This document shows, piece after piece, positions 16,043 to 29,236 of a DNA stretch of 64,000 bases. Every line of letters begins with the position of its first letter. Position 1 is the stretch's first letter. The notes beneath the pieces are model-generated. The model saw nothing but the letters and a program-made list of their open reading frames with translations, was not told where the DNA came from and ran no database searches. The DNA comes from Micromonospora citrea (GTDB lineage Bacteria > Actinomycetota > Actinomycetes > Mycobacteriales > Micromonosporaceae). The stretch lies in assembly GCF_900090315.1 (NCBI RefSeq), contig NZ_FMHZ01000002.1:6728501-6792500 (forward strand). Reading direction: 5' to 3'. Position numbers and translations under genes: made by a program.

Positions 16043-17467
16043 ATGACGATCCCCCGCACCGGCGCGCGCGCCGAGCCCGGATCCTTCCGTGACCCGGCCA
16101 ACCGGGTCTTCCACCTCGGCGACGACGTGCTGCGCGGGCTCGACGAGCGGGCCGCCCGGGAGTGGCGCGCGCTGACCGCCACCGACTTCTTCCCGCCGCT
16201 GCTCGCCGCCGGCAAGGTCTGCGCCACCGAGCCGGTCGATCCGGCGCCGGCGACCGTGGGCGCCCGGTGGGCCGCCGTGCTGCGCCACGAACGCATCCCG
16301 TTCGTCTCCCACCCGTACGAGTGGTCGTTCGCCATGCTCCGCGACGCGGCGCTGCTGCACCTGGAGATCCTGCGGGCGGCACTGCCGGCAGCGTTCACGC
16401 TCAAGGACGGCTCGGCCTACAACGTCCAGTGGCGGGGGGCGGAACCGGTCTTCATCGACGTCGGCTCGTTCACGCCGGCCCGCGACGGCGAGCCGTGGGC
16501 CGGGTACCGGCAGTACTGCCAGACCCTGCTCTACCCGCTGCTGCTCGGCGCCCACCTGGGGCTGGACTTCCGGCCCTGGCTGCGGGCCCAGGTCGACGGC
16601 ATCGAGCCCGACCAGATGCGCCGGCTGTTCGGCGGGGCCCGTCGGCTGCTGCCCGGCGTGCTCACCCACGTGCACCTGCACGGGGCGATGCAGCGCCGCA
16701 ACGCCCGCGCCAGCACGGCCGACGTCCGGTCCCAGCTCCGGGCGGCCGGCTACTCCCGTGAGCTGGCGCTGGCCACCGTACGGGGGATCGAGAAGCTCGT
16801 GCGACGGCTGGAGCACCAGCCGGCCGCCAGCCACTGGGTCGACTACCAGCGCACCTGCGCCTACACCGCCGACGACCGGGCCGCGAAGGAACGCTTCGTC
16901 GCCGGGGCGCTGGCCGACGGGCCGCGTCCCCGCCTCGTGCTCGACCTCGGCGCCAACGACGGCCGGTACGCCCGGCTCGCGGCCCGGCACGCCGACTACG
17001 TCGTCGCGGTGGAGCAGGACCCCGCCGTGGTCGACGGGCTCTACCGGGCGCTGCGTGCCGAGGGCCAGCGGCGGATCCTGCCGCTGGTGATGGACCTGGC
17101 CGACCCGTCCCCGGGCGGGGGCTGGCGGGGCGTCGAGCGGGCCTCGTTCGCCGACCGCGCCCGGGCGGACGCGGTGCTCGCCCTCGCGGTGGTGCACCAC
17201 CTGGCGATCGGGCGCAACGTGCCGCTGCCCGAGGTGCTCGACTGGCTCGTCGGCCTCACCGCGCCCGGCGCCCGGATCGTGGTGGAGTTCGTGCACCCCG
17301 AGGACCCGATGGCCCGGCGGCTGCTGGCCAACAAGCCCGAGGGTCTCTTCCCGGACTATCGGCGCGCCGAGTTCGAACGCCTGCTGGGCGCCCGGTGCGG
17401 GATCACCCGCCGGCTCGACCTGCCCTCGGGCACCCGCACCCTCTACGCGGCGGTCGCGGGTGGCTGA
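16043..17467 (+). CDS. Class I SAM-dependent methyltransferase with N-terminal extension
   Basis: A 474-residue protein. The first 250 residues form a distinct domain (LKDGSAYNVQWRGAEPVFID resembles the nucleotide-binding strands of kinase-like folds). A Rossmann methyltransferase domain follows from about 290: LVLDLGANDGRYARL (motif I), VVAVEQD (acidic residue) and ALAVVHHLAIGRNVP. The acceptor is unknown. It overlaps the sulfatase-like gene by 8 bp and is 6 bp behind the microprotein, so the three are likely co-translated and may modify an envelope glycan or lipid. Confidence 0.82.
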   Translation: MTIPRTGARAEPGSFRDPANRVFHLGDDVLRGLDERAAREWRALTATDFFPPLLAAGKVCATEPVDPAPATVGARWAAVLRHERIPFVSHPYEWSFAMLRDAALLHLEILRAALPAAFTLKDGSAYNVQWRGAEPVFIDVGSFTPARDGEPWAGYRQYCQTLLYPLLLGAHLGLDFRPWLRAQVDGIEPDQMRRLFGGARRLLPGVLTHVHLHGAMQRRNARASTADVRSQLRAAGYSRELALATVRGIEKLVRRLEHQPAASHWVDYQRTCAYTADDRAAKERFVAGALADGPRPRLVLDLGANDGRYARLAARHADYVVAVEQDPAVVDGLYRALRAEGQRRILPLVMDLADPSPGGGWRGVERASFADRARADAVLALAVVHHLAIGRNVPLPEVLDWLVGLTAPGARIVVEFVHPEDPMARRLLANKPEGLFPDYRRAEFERLLGARCGITRRLDLPSGTRTLYAAVAGG

Positions 17468-19673
17468 GCCCGCCCCCACCGAGCCGTCCCGGCTGCCCGG
17501 CGTGGCCGCCCGACAGCCCACCCCGTCGTCCGAACCGACCGTCCCGTCCGGCGGTGCGGTCCCGTCCGGCGGTGCGGTCCCGTCCGGCGGTGCGGTCCCG
17601 TCCGGCGGTGCGGTCCCGTCCGGCGGTGCGGTCCCGTCCGGCGGTGCGGTCCCGTCCGGCGGTGCGGTCCCGTCCGGGGGTGCCGAGCCGTCGCGTGGCC
17701 GGCGGGCGGAACTCGGCCGGCTGGCGGAGGTCGCCGGGCTGGTCGGCCTCGTGGTGACCCAGCCGCTGCTGGACGTCCTCGGCCGCAGCCCGGACTTCTT
17801 CCTGTTCCACCGGGCGGACCGGCGGGAGATCCTGCTGCTGGTCGCGCTCGTCGCCCTGGCGCCCACGGCCGCCGTGGCGCTGCTCGCCGCGCTGACCCGG
17901 CTGGCCGGGCGGACCGCCCGTTCCGTGACGCACACGCTGCTGGTCGGGCTGCTGCTCGCCGCCCTGGCCGTGCAGGTGGGCCGGCACGGGACGCCGCTGC
18001 GGGGCGTACCGCTGCTGCTGGCGGCGGCGGTGGCCGGCGCGGCCGGGGCGGCCGCGCACCGGCGGTGGCGCGCACCGGGGCGGGCGCTGCGGCTGGCCGC
18101 GGCCGGCCCGCTGCTGTTCGTGGGGCTGTTCCTGTTCGCCTCGCCGACCTCGACGGTGGTGCTGCCCCGGGGGGAGGGTGGCGCGGCCGGGGCGGCCGGG
18201 CCCGGCAACCATCCGCCGGTGGTGCTGCTGGTCCTCGACGAGCTGCCGCTGGTCTCGCTGCTCGGCCCCGACGGTCGGATCGACGCCGCCCGCTTCCCGC
18301 ACTTCGCCGAGCTGGCCGGCGGCTCCACCTGGTACCGCAACGCCACCGGGGTCGGCGGCTGGACGCCCTACGCGCTGCCGGCGATGCTGACCGGCCGGTA
18401 CCCGCAGCGCGAGGCGGCCCCGCACTACTCGCAGTACCCGGACAACCTCTTCACCGCCTTCGGCGGCCTCTACGACATCCGCGCGGAGGAGAGCATCACC
18501 CGGCTCTGCCCGCCGAGCCGCTGCGAGTCACCGGTCACCCCCGAGCAGGGGATGGGCGTGCTGGTGCGGGAGACCGGCGGGCTGCTGCGCCGGCTGGCCG
18601 CCCCGGTGGACAGCCGCGTCGACCCGGAGGACTCCTACCGGGAGCGCACCCGCGCCGAGGCCGGCATCGACGACGCGGAGCCGGTGCCGGCGGACCCGAA
18701 GTTCCGGTGGGACAGCCTGAACGCCAACCAGCCGGCCCGGTTCACCAGCTTCCTGGCCGGGCTGCGGCCGGCGTCCCGCCCCACGCTGCACTTCCTGCAC
18801 CTGCTGATGCCGCACTCGCCGTGGGCGTACCTGCCGTCGGGGGTGCGCTACGACGCGCCGGATGACCTGCCGAACGACGGCGACGGCTGGGCGGAGCTGG
18901 CCCGGCGGCGCCACCTCGCGCAGCTCGGCTACACCGACCGGCTGATCGGCGAGACGCTGCGCACCCTGCGGGCGCGCGGCCTCTACGACAAGGCCCTGCT
19001 GGTGGTGACCGCCGACCACGGCGTGAGCTTCACCAACGGCGCGCAGGGCCGGGGGATGGACGCCATCCGGGCCGCCCCCGGCGAGGTCGCCTGGGTGCCG
19101 ATGTTCGTCAAGACCCCCGGGCAGCGCGCGGGCCGGGTCGACGACCGGAACTGGCAGCACGTCGACCTGCTCCCCACCGTCGCCGACGAGGCCGCCATCC
19201 GGCTGCCCTGGCGGGTCGACGGCCGCTCCGCCCGCCAGGCCCCCCGCGCCGAGCGGGGCAAGGTCTTCTACGACCGCCCCGGCCAGCCCACGCCGATCCC
19301 CGGGGGCGTGCCGGCGCCGCCCCCGCCGCCCGCGCCGCACCCGCTGGTGGGCACCACCGTCGGCGACCGCCCGCGCGGCGGCACCGCCCGCGTCGCCGGC
19401 CTGTCGGCGTTCCGGGCCGTCGACCCGGACACCGGGCGGCTGCCGGCGGCGGTCTGGGGCGACCTGCCGGACGACGTGCCCGACGGGACGCTGCTGGCGT
19501 TTGCCGTCAACGGCCGGGTCGGGGCCGTCGTCCCGGTGGTGCCCAGGGACGCCGGCGGTCGCCGCTTCGCCGCCCTGATCCCCGACGACCGGCTCTTCCA
19601 CGCCGGCGCGAACCGCCTCGACGTCTACCGGATCGCCGCCGACGGCACGCTGAGCCGCCTCGACCTGTCCTGA
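17460..19673 (+). CDS. Membrane-anchored alkaline-phosphatase/sulfatase-superfamily protein
   Basis: A 737-residue protein. A low-complexity N-terminus contains eight copies of VPSGGA (about 28-75). About four hydrophobic segments follow (roughly residues 85-240). The catalytic domain starts at VVLLVLDELPLVSLLG (metal Asp) and continues with GGWTPYALPAMLTGRYP, which carries the likely nucleophile Thr, MPHSPWAYLP and LLVVTADHGVSF (metal DH). The arrangement resembles LtaS/OpgE-type phosphotransferases facing outside. A C-terminal domain follows (about 600-737). The GTG start overlaps the methyltransferase stop. It probably transfers or removes a phospho- or sulfo-group on an envelope polymer. 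Confidence 0.82.
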   Translation: MAEPAPTEPSRLPGVAARQPTPSSEPTVPSGGAVPSGGAVPSGGAVPSGGAVPSGGAVPSGGAVPSGGAVPSGGAEPSRGRRAELGRLAEVAGLVGLVVTQPLLDVLGRSPDFFLFHRADRREILLLVALVALAPTAAVALLAALTRLAGRTARSVTHTLLVGLLLAALAVQVGRHGTPLRGVPLLLAAAVAGAAGAAAHRRWRAPGRALRLAAAGPLLFVGLFLFASPTSTVVLPRGEGGAAGAAGPGNHPPVVLLVLDELPLVSLLGPDGRIDAARFPHFAELAGGSTWYRNATGVGGWTPYALPAMLTGRYPQREAAPHYSQYPDNLFTAFGGLYDIRAEESITRLCPPSRCESPVTPEQGMGVLVRETGGLLRRLAAPVDSRVDPEDSYRERTRAEAGIDDAEPVPADPKFRWDSLNANQPARFTSFLAGLRPASRPTLHFLHLLMPHSPWAYLPSGVRYDAPDDLPNDGDGWAELARRRHLAQLGYTDRLIGETLRTLRARGLYDKALLVVTADHGVSFTNGAQGRGMDAIRAAPGEVAWVPMFVKTPGQRAGRVDDRNWQHVDLLPTVADEAAIRLPWRVDGRSARQAPRAERGKVFYDRPGQPTPIPGGVPAPPPPPAPHPLVGTTVGDRPRGGTARVAGLSAFRAVDPDTGRLPAAVWGDLPDDVPDGTLLAFAVNGRVGAVVPVVPRDAGGRRFAALIPDDRLFHAGANRLDVYRIAADGTLSRLDLS
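17541..17684 (+). repeat. Eight 18-bp coding repeats (VPSGGA)
   Basis: Eight head-to-tail copies of GTCCCGTCCGGCGGTGCG lie in frame near the start of the sulfatase-like gene, the last one slightly diverged. The near identity points to recent expansion by slippage. Copy changes would keep the frame. Confidence 0.95.
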
Positions 19674-19771
19674 GCCGGTACGGGCCGCCCGCGACGGGTG
19701 AGTGACCCACCGGTAGCGTTCCCATGCCTTCGTGCCGCCGGGACGTCTCCGCGTGGCCCGGAATCGACGGG

Positions 19772-19796
19772 GTTTCCCCGCCCGCTGGTCGGGAAT
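19772..19796 (+). promoter_or_regulatory. Variant SigB/SigF-type promoter candidate (GTTT-N15-GGGAAT)
   Basis: GTTT at 19772-19775 and GGGAAT at 19791-19796 lie 113 bp before the citrate synthase start. It fits GTTT-N-GGGWAT but is farther from the gene than the other sites. Confidence 0.3.
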
Positions 19797-19908
19797 CGGG
19801 TGACGCATGCCTCACCGCCGAACCACGGCGGGCGGTATCCCCGCGGCCGTGATTACGGTAAAAGCGAAGGCAATTCAACGCAGATCTGCCGGCGAAGCGA
19901 GGGACCAC

Positions 19909-21192
<1,284 letters not shown>

Positions 21193-21220
21193 CCGTCCCG
21201 CGCCCGCGTTCCGCGCCGCT

Positions 21221-21259
21221 CGACCGGCCGTCGACCCCGTGGGGGTCGGCGGCCGGTCG
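21221..21259. terminator. Bidirectional terminator between gltA and glycogen synthase gene
   Basis: Arms of about 17 nt (CGACCGGCCGTCGACCC and near-complement) with a short loop, in the gap between convergent stop codons. Confidence 0.65.
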
Positions 21260-21288
21260 CGTGCTACCCCGGGAGCCCCGGGAGGCGG

Positions 21289-22692
21289 TCAGCGGAGGCC
21301 GGCGGCGGCGAGGAGGTTGCCCTCGGCGATCGACGGGAGGGCGTGGCCGCGGGCCATCCGCCGCGCCGCCCGCTCGGCGGTGAAGGCGGGCGCGCCGGCG
21401 ATCGCCGCGGCGTAGGCGGCGGCCGTCCGGTGCGCGATGGCCGCCCAGCCGTACTGCTCATGGACCATGGCGCGGGCCCGCCGGGCCAGCTCGCGCGCCC
21501 GTTCGCGGTCCGACAGCAGGGCGTGCACGGCGTCGGTGAGCCCGTCCGGGTCGTGCGGCCGGAACGTCATCCCGGTGACGCCCGGCTCCACGATCTCGGC
21601 CAGCCCGCCGGTCGCGGCGACGGCCAGGGGCGCGCCCGCCGCGGCGCCCTCGAGGGCGACCATGCCGAACGGCTCGTAGATGCTCGGCACCGCGAAGCAG
21701 TCGGAGGCGGCCATCACGGCGGGCAGGTCGGTGCCGCCGAGGAAGCCCGGCATGCTGACCGTGCCGGCCAGACCGAGGCGGTGCACCTCGGCCTCCAGTT
21801 CGGCGCGGTACGGGCCGTCGCCCACGATCACCGCGCGCAGCCCGGGGTGCCGCTCGCGCAGCCGGGGGAGCCCGGCGATCAGGTGCTGCACGCCCTTCTC
21901 GTAGACCAGCCGACCGGCGAAGGTCACCAGCGGGCCGTCGCCGGCGAACCGGGCGCGGGCCTCCGCGACCGCGGCCACCGGCGCCCGCCAGCGGTGCGGC
22001 TCCACGCCGTTGGGCACCACGTCGACCCGCCCGGCCGGCACGCCGAACAGCCCGGTCACCTCGCCGCGCATGTATCCGGAGCAGACGATGACGCGGCCGG
22101 ATTCGCCGGCGAGCCAGTGTTCGACGCCGTGGATGGTGCGGTTCATCTCGTCGGGTAGCCAGCCCTGGTGTCGGCCGGCCTCGGTGGCGTGGATGGTGGT
22201 GACGAGGGGGATGTCGAGGTGGTCGCGCAGGGTCATGGCGGTGTGGGCGACGAGCCAGTCGTGGGCGTGGATGACGTCGTAGGTGTCGGCTTCGGTGGCG
22301 CGTAGGGCGGCGCGGGTGAGGGTGTGGTTGAAGGCCATGGTCCAGGCGAGCAGGGAGGGGGTGGCCAGGGGGAAGGTGACGGGGTCCTCGGCGGCGCGGA
22401 TGATGCGCACGCCGTCGGCGTATTCCTCCAGGGGTGCGCCGTCGGCGTGGCGGGTGACGACGGTGACGTCGTGGCCGGCGGCGGCCAGGGCCACGGAGAG
22501 GGCGTGCACGTGCCGGCCGAGGCCGCCGACCAGCACCGGCGGATATTCCCAGGAGAGCATGAGGATCCGGCGGGTCTGCGGGGGCGTGCCCGGCCCGGGC
22601 TGCGTCGGGACCTGGGGCCGGGAGGTGAGGGTGGGCCGGTGGACCCGGCCAGGGGACGTGGTGGGCTGCTCGCCGACCCGCAGGGTCGTCAC
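21289..22692 (-). CDS. glgA: GT4 glycosyltransferase, glycogen/alpha-glucan synthase type
   Basis: A 467-residue GT-B enzyme. The N-terminal domain has MLSWEYPPVLVGGLGRHVH, the sugar-nucleotide-synthase glycine loop. The C-terminal domain has VTFAGRLVYEKGVQHLI and YEPFGMVALEGAAAGAPL with the nucleotide-binding Glu. This matches actinobacterial GlgA/GlgM-like enzymes acting from ADP-glucose. The GTG at 22692 lies 7 nt behind GGAG and removes a Pro-rich spurious extension. It is divergent from glgX-treY-treZ, so synthesis and breakdown of alpha-glucan share a control region. Confidence 0.85.
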   Translation of the reverse strand: MTTLRVGEQPTTSPGRVHRPTLTSRPQVPTQPGPGTPPQTRRILMLSWEYPPVLVGGLGRHVHALSVALAAAGHDVTVVTRHADGAPLEEYADGVRIIRAAEDPVTFPLATPSLLAWTMAFNHTLTRAALRATEADTYDVIHAHDWLVAHTAMTLRDHLDIPLVTTIHATEAGRHQGWLPDEMNRTIHGVEHWLAGESGRVIVCSGYMRGEVTGLFGVPAGRVDVVPNGVEPHRWRAPVAAVAEARARFAGDGPLVTFAGRLVYEKGVQHLIAGLPRLRERHPGLRAVIVGDGPYRAELEAEVHRLGLAGTVSMPGFLGGTDLPAVMAASDCFAVPSIYEPFGMVALEGAAAGAPLAVAATGGLAEIVEPGVTGMTFRPHDPDGLTDAVHALLSDRERARELARRARAMVHEQYGWAAIAHRTAAAYAAAIAGAPAFTAERAARRMARGHALPSIAEGNLLAAAGLR

Positions 22693-23025
22693 ATCAATCT
22701 CCGTCCATGCATGTGGGTATGCGCCGGCAGCGGTGACGGCGGAACAGTGGTGGGGGTGCCCGACGGGCCGAGTGGAGACGCGCGTACGCGCCCCGCGAAC
22801 AAGCAAAGGGCATCACGCCGGATCCCGCATCTCGAAAAGGGCCAAGGTGACGGAGGACACCCGAAGGGGCATCGCAGGTCAGTCGGGCGGATACCGGTCG
22901 TCGGCCGAACGGGTGGATTGGCGGGGGAACGCGGGGGGCAATACCCGCACGCGCTCCGCCGGCCCCCGCCGTGTGGTGCGCTCATGGTGCGGCGCGCGCT
23001 CATGATCTTGCACTAGAGGAGCGAC
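22693..23025. other. 333-bp divergent control region of the glucan/trehalose genes
   Basis: No gene is visible. It should hold promoters for glgA (minus) and glgX (plus). I found no good -35/-10 pair and no SigF-type box; a lone GGGTAT at 22712-22717 has no partner box. Confidence 0.5.
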
Positions 23026-25143
<2,118 letters not shown>

Positions 25144-25144
25144 C

Positions 25145-27469
25145 ATGTCGAGCACCCCTCGGCCCGACGCGCCCCGCGTGGGCGCCACCTACCGGGTGCA
25201 GGTGCGCCCCGGCTTCGACCTGGACGCCACCGCCGACCTCGCCGGCTACCTCGCCGACCTCGGCGTCACCCACCTCTACAGCGCGCCCCTGCTGACCGCC
25301 ACCCCCGGCTCGGCGCACGGCTACGACGTGGTCGACCACCGGACGGTCAACCCGGAGCTCGGCGGCGAGGCGGCCCGGCAACGCCTGCTGCGCGCCCTGC
25401 GCGCCGCCGGCCTCGGCCTGGTCGTCGACATCGTGCCCAACCACGCGGGGGTGGCCGTGCCGGCCGCCAACCCGGCCTGGTGGGACGTGCTGCGCCGGGG
25501 CCGCGACTCGGCGTACGCGAGCTGGTTCGACATCGACTGGGACCGTGGCCGGCTGCTGCTGCCGGTGCTCGCCGACACCCCGGACGCCCTCGACGACCTC
25601 AAGCTCGCCGACGGGGAGCTGCGCTACCACGAACACCGCTTCCCGATCGCCGACGGCACCGGCGACGGCGACCCCCGGCAGGTGCACGACCGGCAGCACT
25701 ACGAGCTGGTCTCCTGGCGGCGCGGCGACGCCGAGCTGACGTACCGCCGGTTCTTCGCCGTCTCCGACCTGGCGGGACTGCGGGTGGAGGACCCGTCGGT
25801 CTTCGCCGCCACCCACGAGCTGGTGCTGCGATGGGCGGCCGACGGCGAGGTCGACGGCATCCGCGTCGACCACCCCGACGGGCTGCGCGACCCCTCGGCC
25901 TACCTGGCCCGGCTGCGCGCCGCCGCGCCCGACGCGTGGCTGGTGGTGGAGAAGATCCTGGAGTACGGCGAGGAACTGCCGGACTGGCCGGTGGACGGCA
26001 CCACCGGCTACGACGCCCTCGCCGCCGTCTGCGGGCTCTTCGTCGACCCCGACGCCCAGGGCGACTTCACCGCCCTGGACACCCACCTCGTCGGCCGGCA
26101 CACCACCTGGCAGGACCTCACCCACGACACCAGGCTCGCCGCGGCCACCCGGCTGCTGGCGACCGAGCTGAACCGCCTCGCCGCGCTCGCCGGCGACGTC
26201 GAGCGCGACGCGGCCCGGGCGGGGCTGGCCGAGCTGGCCGCCGCCTTCGCGGTCTACCGGGGCTACCCGCCGCACGGGGCACGCCACCTGGCCGCCGCCC
26301 GCGCCGAGGCCGGCCGCCGCCGCCCCGACCTGACCGGCACGCTCGACGCCCTCACCCGCCGGCTGCGCGACCCCGACGACGAGCTGGCGCAACGCTTCCC
26401 GCAGTTCACCGGCGCGGTCATGGCCAAGGGGGTGGAGGACACCGCCTTCTACCGGTGGAGCCGCTTCGTCGCGCTCAACGAGGTCGGCGGCAGCCCCGCG
26501 CACTTCGGCGTGCCGCCGGCCGAGTTCCACCGCTTCGCCGCCGCCCGGCAGGTGCGCTGGCCGGCGAGCATGACCACCCTCTCCACCCACGACACCAAGC
26601 GCTCCGAGGACGTGCGGGCCCGCCTCGCCGTGCTCAGCGAGCTGCCGGGACGCTGGGCCGACCTCGTGACCCGATGGGCGTCCCGCGCGCCCCTGCCCGA
26701 CCCGGCCTTCGCGCACCTGCTCTGGCAGACCGCCGTCGGCGCCTGGCCGATCGAGCGGGAGCGGCTGCACGCGTACGCTGAGAAGGCCGCCCGCGAGGCG
26801 TCGGCGTCGACGAGCTGGACCGACCCCGACCCCGCCTTCGAACGCGCCATGCACGCCGTCGTCGACGCCATGTACGACGACCCGCAGCTGCACGCCGAGC
26901 TGACCGCTTTCGCCGCCGAGATCACCCCCGCCGGCTGGTCCAACTCGCTCGGGCAGAAGCTCGTGCAGCTCGCCATGCCCGGCGTGCCCGACACCTACCA
27001 GGGCACCGAGCTGTGGGACAACTCCCTGGTCGACCCCGACAACCGCCGCCCGGTCGACTTCGCCGTACGCCGGAACCTGCTGGCCCGCCTCGACGCCGGC
27101 CCGCCCCCGCCGGTCGACGCGAGCGGGGCGGCGAAGCTGCTGGTGGTGTCGCGGGCCCTGCGGTTGCGCCGCGACCGTCCCGAGCTGTTCACCGGCTACC
27201 GGCCGGTGCCGGCCCACGGGCCCGCCGGCCGGCACGCGGTCGCCTTCGACCGGGGCGGCGCGGTCGCGGTCGCCACCCGGCTGCCGCTCGGCCTGGCCCG
27301 CGCGGGCGGCTGGCGCGACACGGTCCTGTCACTTCCCGTTCACGAGCTGACCGACCTGTTCACCGGCCGGGTCTACAGTGGCGGACAGGTCCCGCTGGCC
27401 GACCTGCTGGCCACCTTTCCCGTCGCGCTGCTGGCTCCCACCACCGAGTCCGTGGAGGCTGCGAAATGA
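25145..27469 (+). CDS. treY: Maltooligosyl trehalose synthase
   Basis: A 774-residue GH13 enzyme that turns the reducing-end linkage of maltodextrins into an alpha-1,1 bond. Visible family regions: VVDIVPNHAGVAVP, GIRVDHPDGLRDP (catalytic Asp), VVEKILEYGEELP (Glu), AKGVEDTAFYRWSR and STHDTKRSEDVRARL. The start follows the glgX stop by 1 bp, and the stop overlaps the treZ ATG by 4 bp (ATGA), so translation is coupled along the operon. Confidence 0.95.
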   Translation: MSSTPRPDAPRVGATYRVQVRPGFDLDATADLAGYLADLGVTHLYSAPLLTATPGSAHGYDVVDHRTVNPELGGEAARQRLLRALRAAGLGLVVDIVPNHAGVAVPAANPAWWDVLRRGRDSAYASWFDIDWDRGRLLLPVLADTPDALDDLKLADGELRYHEHRFPIADGTGDGDPRQVHDRQHYELVSWRRGDAELTYRRFFAVSDLAGLRVEDPSVFAATHELVLRWAADGEVDGIRVDHPDGLRDPSAYLARLRAAAPDAWLVVEKILEYGEELPDWPVDGTTGYDALAAVCGLFVDPDAQGDFTALDTHLVGRHTTWQDLTHDTRLAAATRLLATELNRLAALAGDVERDAARAGLAELAAAFAVYRGYPPHGARHLAAARAEAGRRRPDLTGTLDALTRRLRDPDDELAQRFPQFTGAVMAKGVEDTAFYRWSRFVALNEVGGSPAHFGVPPAEFHRFAAARQVRWPASMTTLSTHDTKRSEDVRARLAVLSELPGRWADLVTRWASRAPLPDPAFAHLLWQTAVGAWPIERERLHAYAEKAAREASASTSWTDPDPAFERAMHAVVDAMYDDPQLHAELTAFAAEITPAGWSNSLGQKLVQLAMPGVPDTYQGTELWDNSLVDPDNRRPVDFAVRRNLLARLDAGPPPPVDASGAAKLLVVSRALRLRRDRPELFTGYRPVPAHGPAGRHAVAFDRGGAVAVATRLPLGLARAGGWRDTVLSLPVHELTDLFTGRVYSGGQVPLADLLATFPVALLAPTTESVEAAK

Positions 27470-29199
27470 CCGAGTTCGCGGTGTGGGCGCCGGAGGCCGC
27501 CCGGGTCCGGCTGCGCCTGCCGGGCGTCGCCGACCACGACATGCGCTCCGACACCGGAGGCTGGTGGCGGGTCGAGGTGCCCGCTGCCGGCCCCGGCACC
27601 GACTACTCCTTCCTCCTCGACGACGACGAGCGGGCGCTGCCCGATCCCCGCTCGGCGTGGCAGCCGGCGGGCGTGCACGGGCCGAGCCGGCTCTACGACC
27701 ACGCGGCGTTCGAGTGGACCGACCGCGCCTGGACCGGCCGGCAACTGCCCGGCAGCGTCCTCTACGAGCTGCACGTGGGCACCTTCACCCCGGAGGGCAC
27801 GTTCGACGCCGCCATCGGCCGCCTCGACCACCTCGTCGACCTCGGCGTCGACCTGATCGAGCTGCTGCCGGTCAACGCCTTCAACGGCGAGCACAACTGG
27901 GGCTACGACGGCGTCTGCTGGTATGCCCCGCACCAGCCCTACGGCGGGCCGGACGGCCTGAAACGGCTGGTCGACGCCGCCCACGCCAAGGGTCTGGGGG
28001 TGATCCTCGACGTCGTCTACAACCATTTCGGGCCCTCCGGGGCCTACGCGCCGATGTTCGCGCCGTACCTCGCCGAGCAGAGCAACCCCTGGGGCCGCAC
28101 GGTCAACCTCGACGGCCCGCACTCCGACGGCGTACGCCGCTACATCCGCGACAGCGTGCTGATGTGGCTGCGTGACTACCACGTCGACGGGCTGCGGCTC
28201 GACGCCGTGCACGCCATGCCCGACAGCCGCGCCACCCATTTGCTGGAGGAGGTGGCGGCGGAGGTCGAGGCGCTCTCCACCCACCTCGGCCGGCCGCTGT
28301 CGCTGATCGCCGAGTCCGACCTCAACGACCCCCGGCTGATCAGCCCCCGCGAGGCCGGCGGCTACGGCCTGCACGCCCAGTGGAACGACGACGCCCACCA
28401 CGCCCTGCACACCCTGCTCACCGGCGAGCGGCAGGGCTACTACGGCGACTTCGGCTCCCTGGAGTGCCTCACCGACGTGCTCACCGGCGCCTACTTCCAC
28501 GCCGGCACCTGGTCCAGCTTCCGCAACCGCCACCACGGCCGGCCCGTCGACCGGCAGCGCACCCCCGGCCACCGCTTCGTGGCGTACCTGCAGAACCACG
28601 ACCAGATCGGCAACCGGGCGACCGGCGACCGGATCTCCGCCACCCTCTCCCCGGGGCTGCTGCGCGTCGGCGCGACGCTGCTGTTCACCGCCCCGTTCAC
28701 CCCGATGCTGTTCATGGGGGAGGAGTGGGCGGCCAGCACGCCGTGGCAGTTCTTCACCAGCCATCCCGAGCCGGAGCTGGCGACCGCCGTGGCCACCGGC
28801 CGCAGGCGGGAGTTCGCCGCCCACGGCTGGCCGGCCGGCGACGTGCCGGACCCGCAGGACCCGCAGACCTTCGTCCGCTCCCGGCTCGACTGGGCCGAGC
28901 TGGACAAACCCGAACACCGCGAGATGTACGAGTTCCACAAGCGGCTCATCGCCCTGCGCAAGAGCCGCCCCGACCTGTCCGACCCCCGGCTGCACGCCGT
29001 CGACGTCCGCCACGGCGACCAGTTCCTGGTGATGCGCCGAGGCGAGTGCCTGGTGGTGGCGAACCTGGCCGGGCGGGCGCAGGGCGTCTCGCTGCCGGGG
29101 GTGGTGCGGCGGGTGCTGCTGGCCACCGGCGAGGGCGTCACGGTGATGCGCGACCGGATCCAGTTGCCGGCGGAGACGGCGGCGATCGTGGCGCTCTGA
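27466..29199 (+). CDS. treZ: Maltooligosyl trehalose trehalohydrolase
   Basis: A 577-residue GH13 enzyme that releases trehalose from the TreY product. It has an N-terminal beta domain (FAVWAPEAARVRLRLPG), DVVYNHFGPSG, GLRLDAVHAMPD (nucleophile Asp), LIAESDLNDPR (Glu) and LQNHDQIGNRA. It is the last gene of glgX-treY-treZ. Trehalose made this way serves as an osmolyte and reserve, in line with the stress theme of the window. Confidence 0.95.
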   Translation: MTEFAVWAPEAARVRLRLPGVADHDMRSDTGGWWRVEVPAAGPGTDYSFLLDDDERALPDPRSAWQPAGVHGPSRLYDHAAFEWTDRAWTGRQLPGSVLYELHVGTFTPEGTFDAAIGRLDHLVDLGVDLIELLPVNAFNGEHNWGYDGVCWYAPHQPYGGPDGLKRLVDAAHAKGLGVILDVVYNHFGPSGAYAPMFAPYLAEQSNPWGRTVNLDGPHSDGVRRYIRDSVLMWLRDYHVDGLRLDAVHAMPDSRATHLLEEVAAEVEALSTHLGRPLSLIAESDLNDPRLISPREAGGYGLHAQWNDDAHHALHTLLTGERQGYYGDFGSLECLTDVLTGAYFHAGTWSSFRNRHHGRPVDRQRTPGHRFVAYLQNHDQIGNRATGDRISATLSPGLLRVGATLLFTAPFTPMLFMGEEWAASTPWQFFTSHPEPELATAVATGRRREFAAHGWPAGDVPDPQDPQTFVRSRLDWAELDKPEHREMYEFHKRLIALRKSRPDLSDPRLHAVDVRHGDQFLVMRRGECLVVANLAGRAQGVSLPGVVRRVLLATGEGVTVMRDRIQLPAETAAIVAL

Positions 29200-29236
29200 G
29201 CGGCGCCCGCCACCGTCCCGTCGTTGCCCCCGCCGG

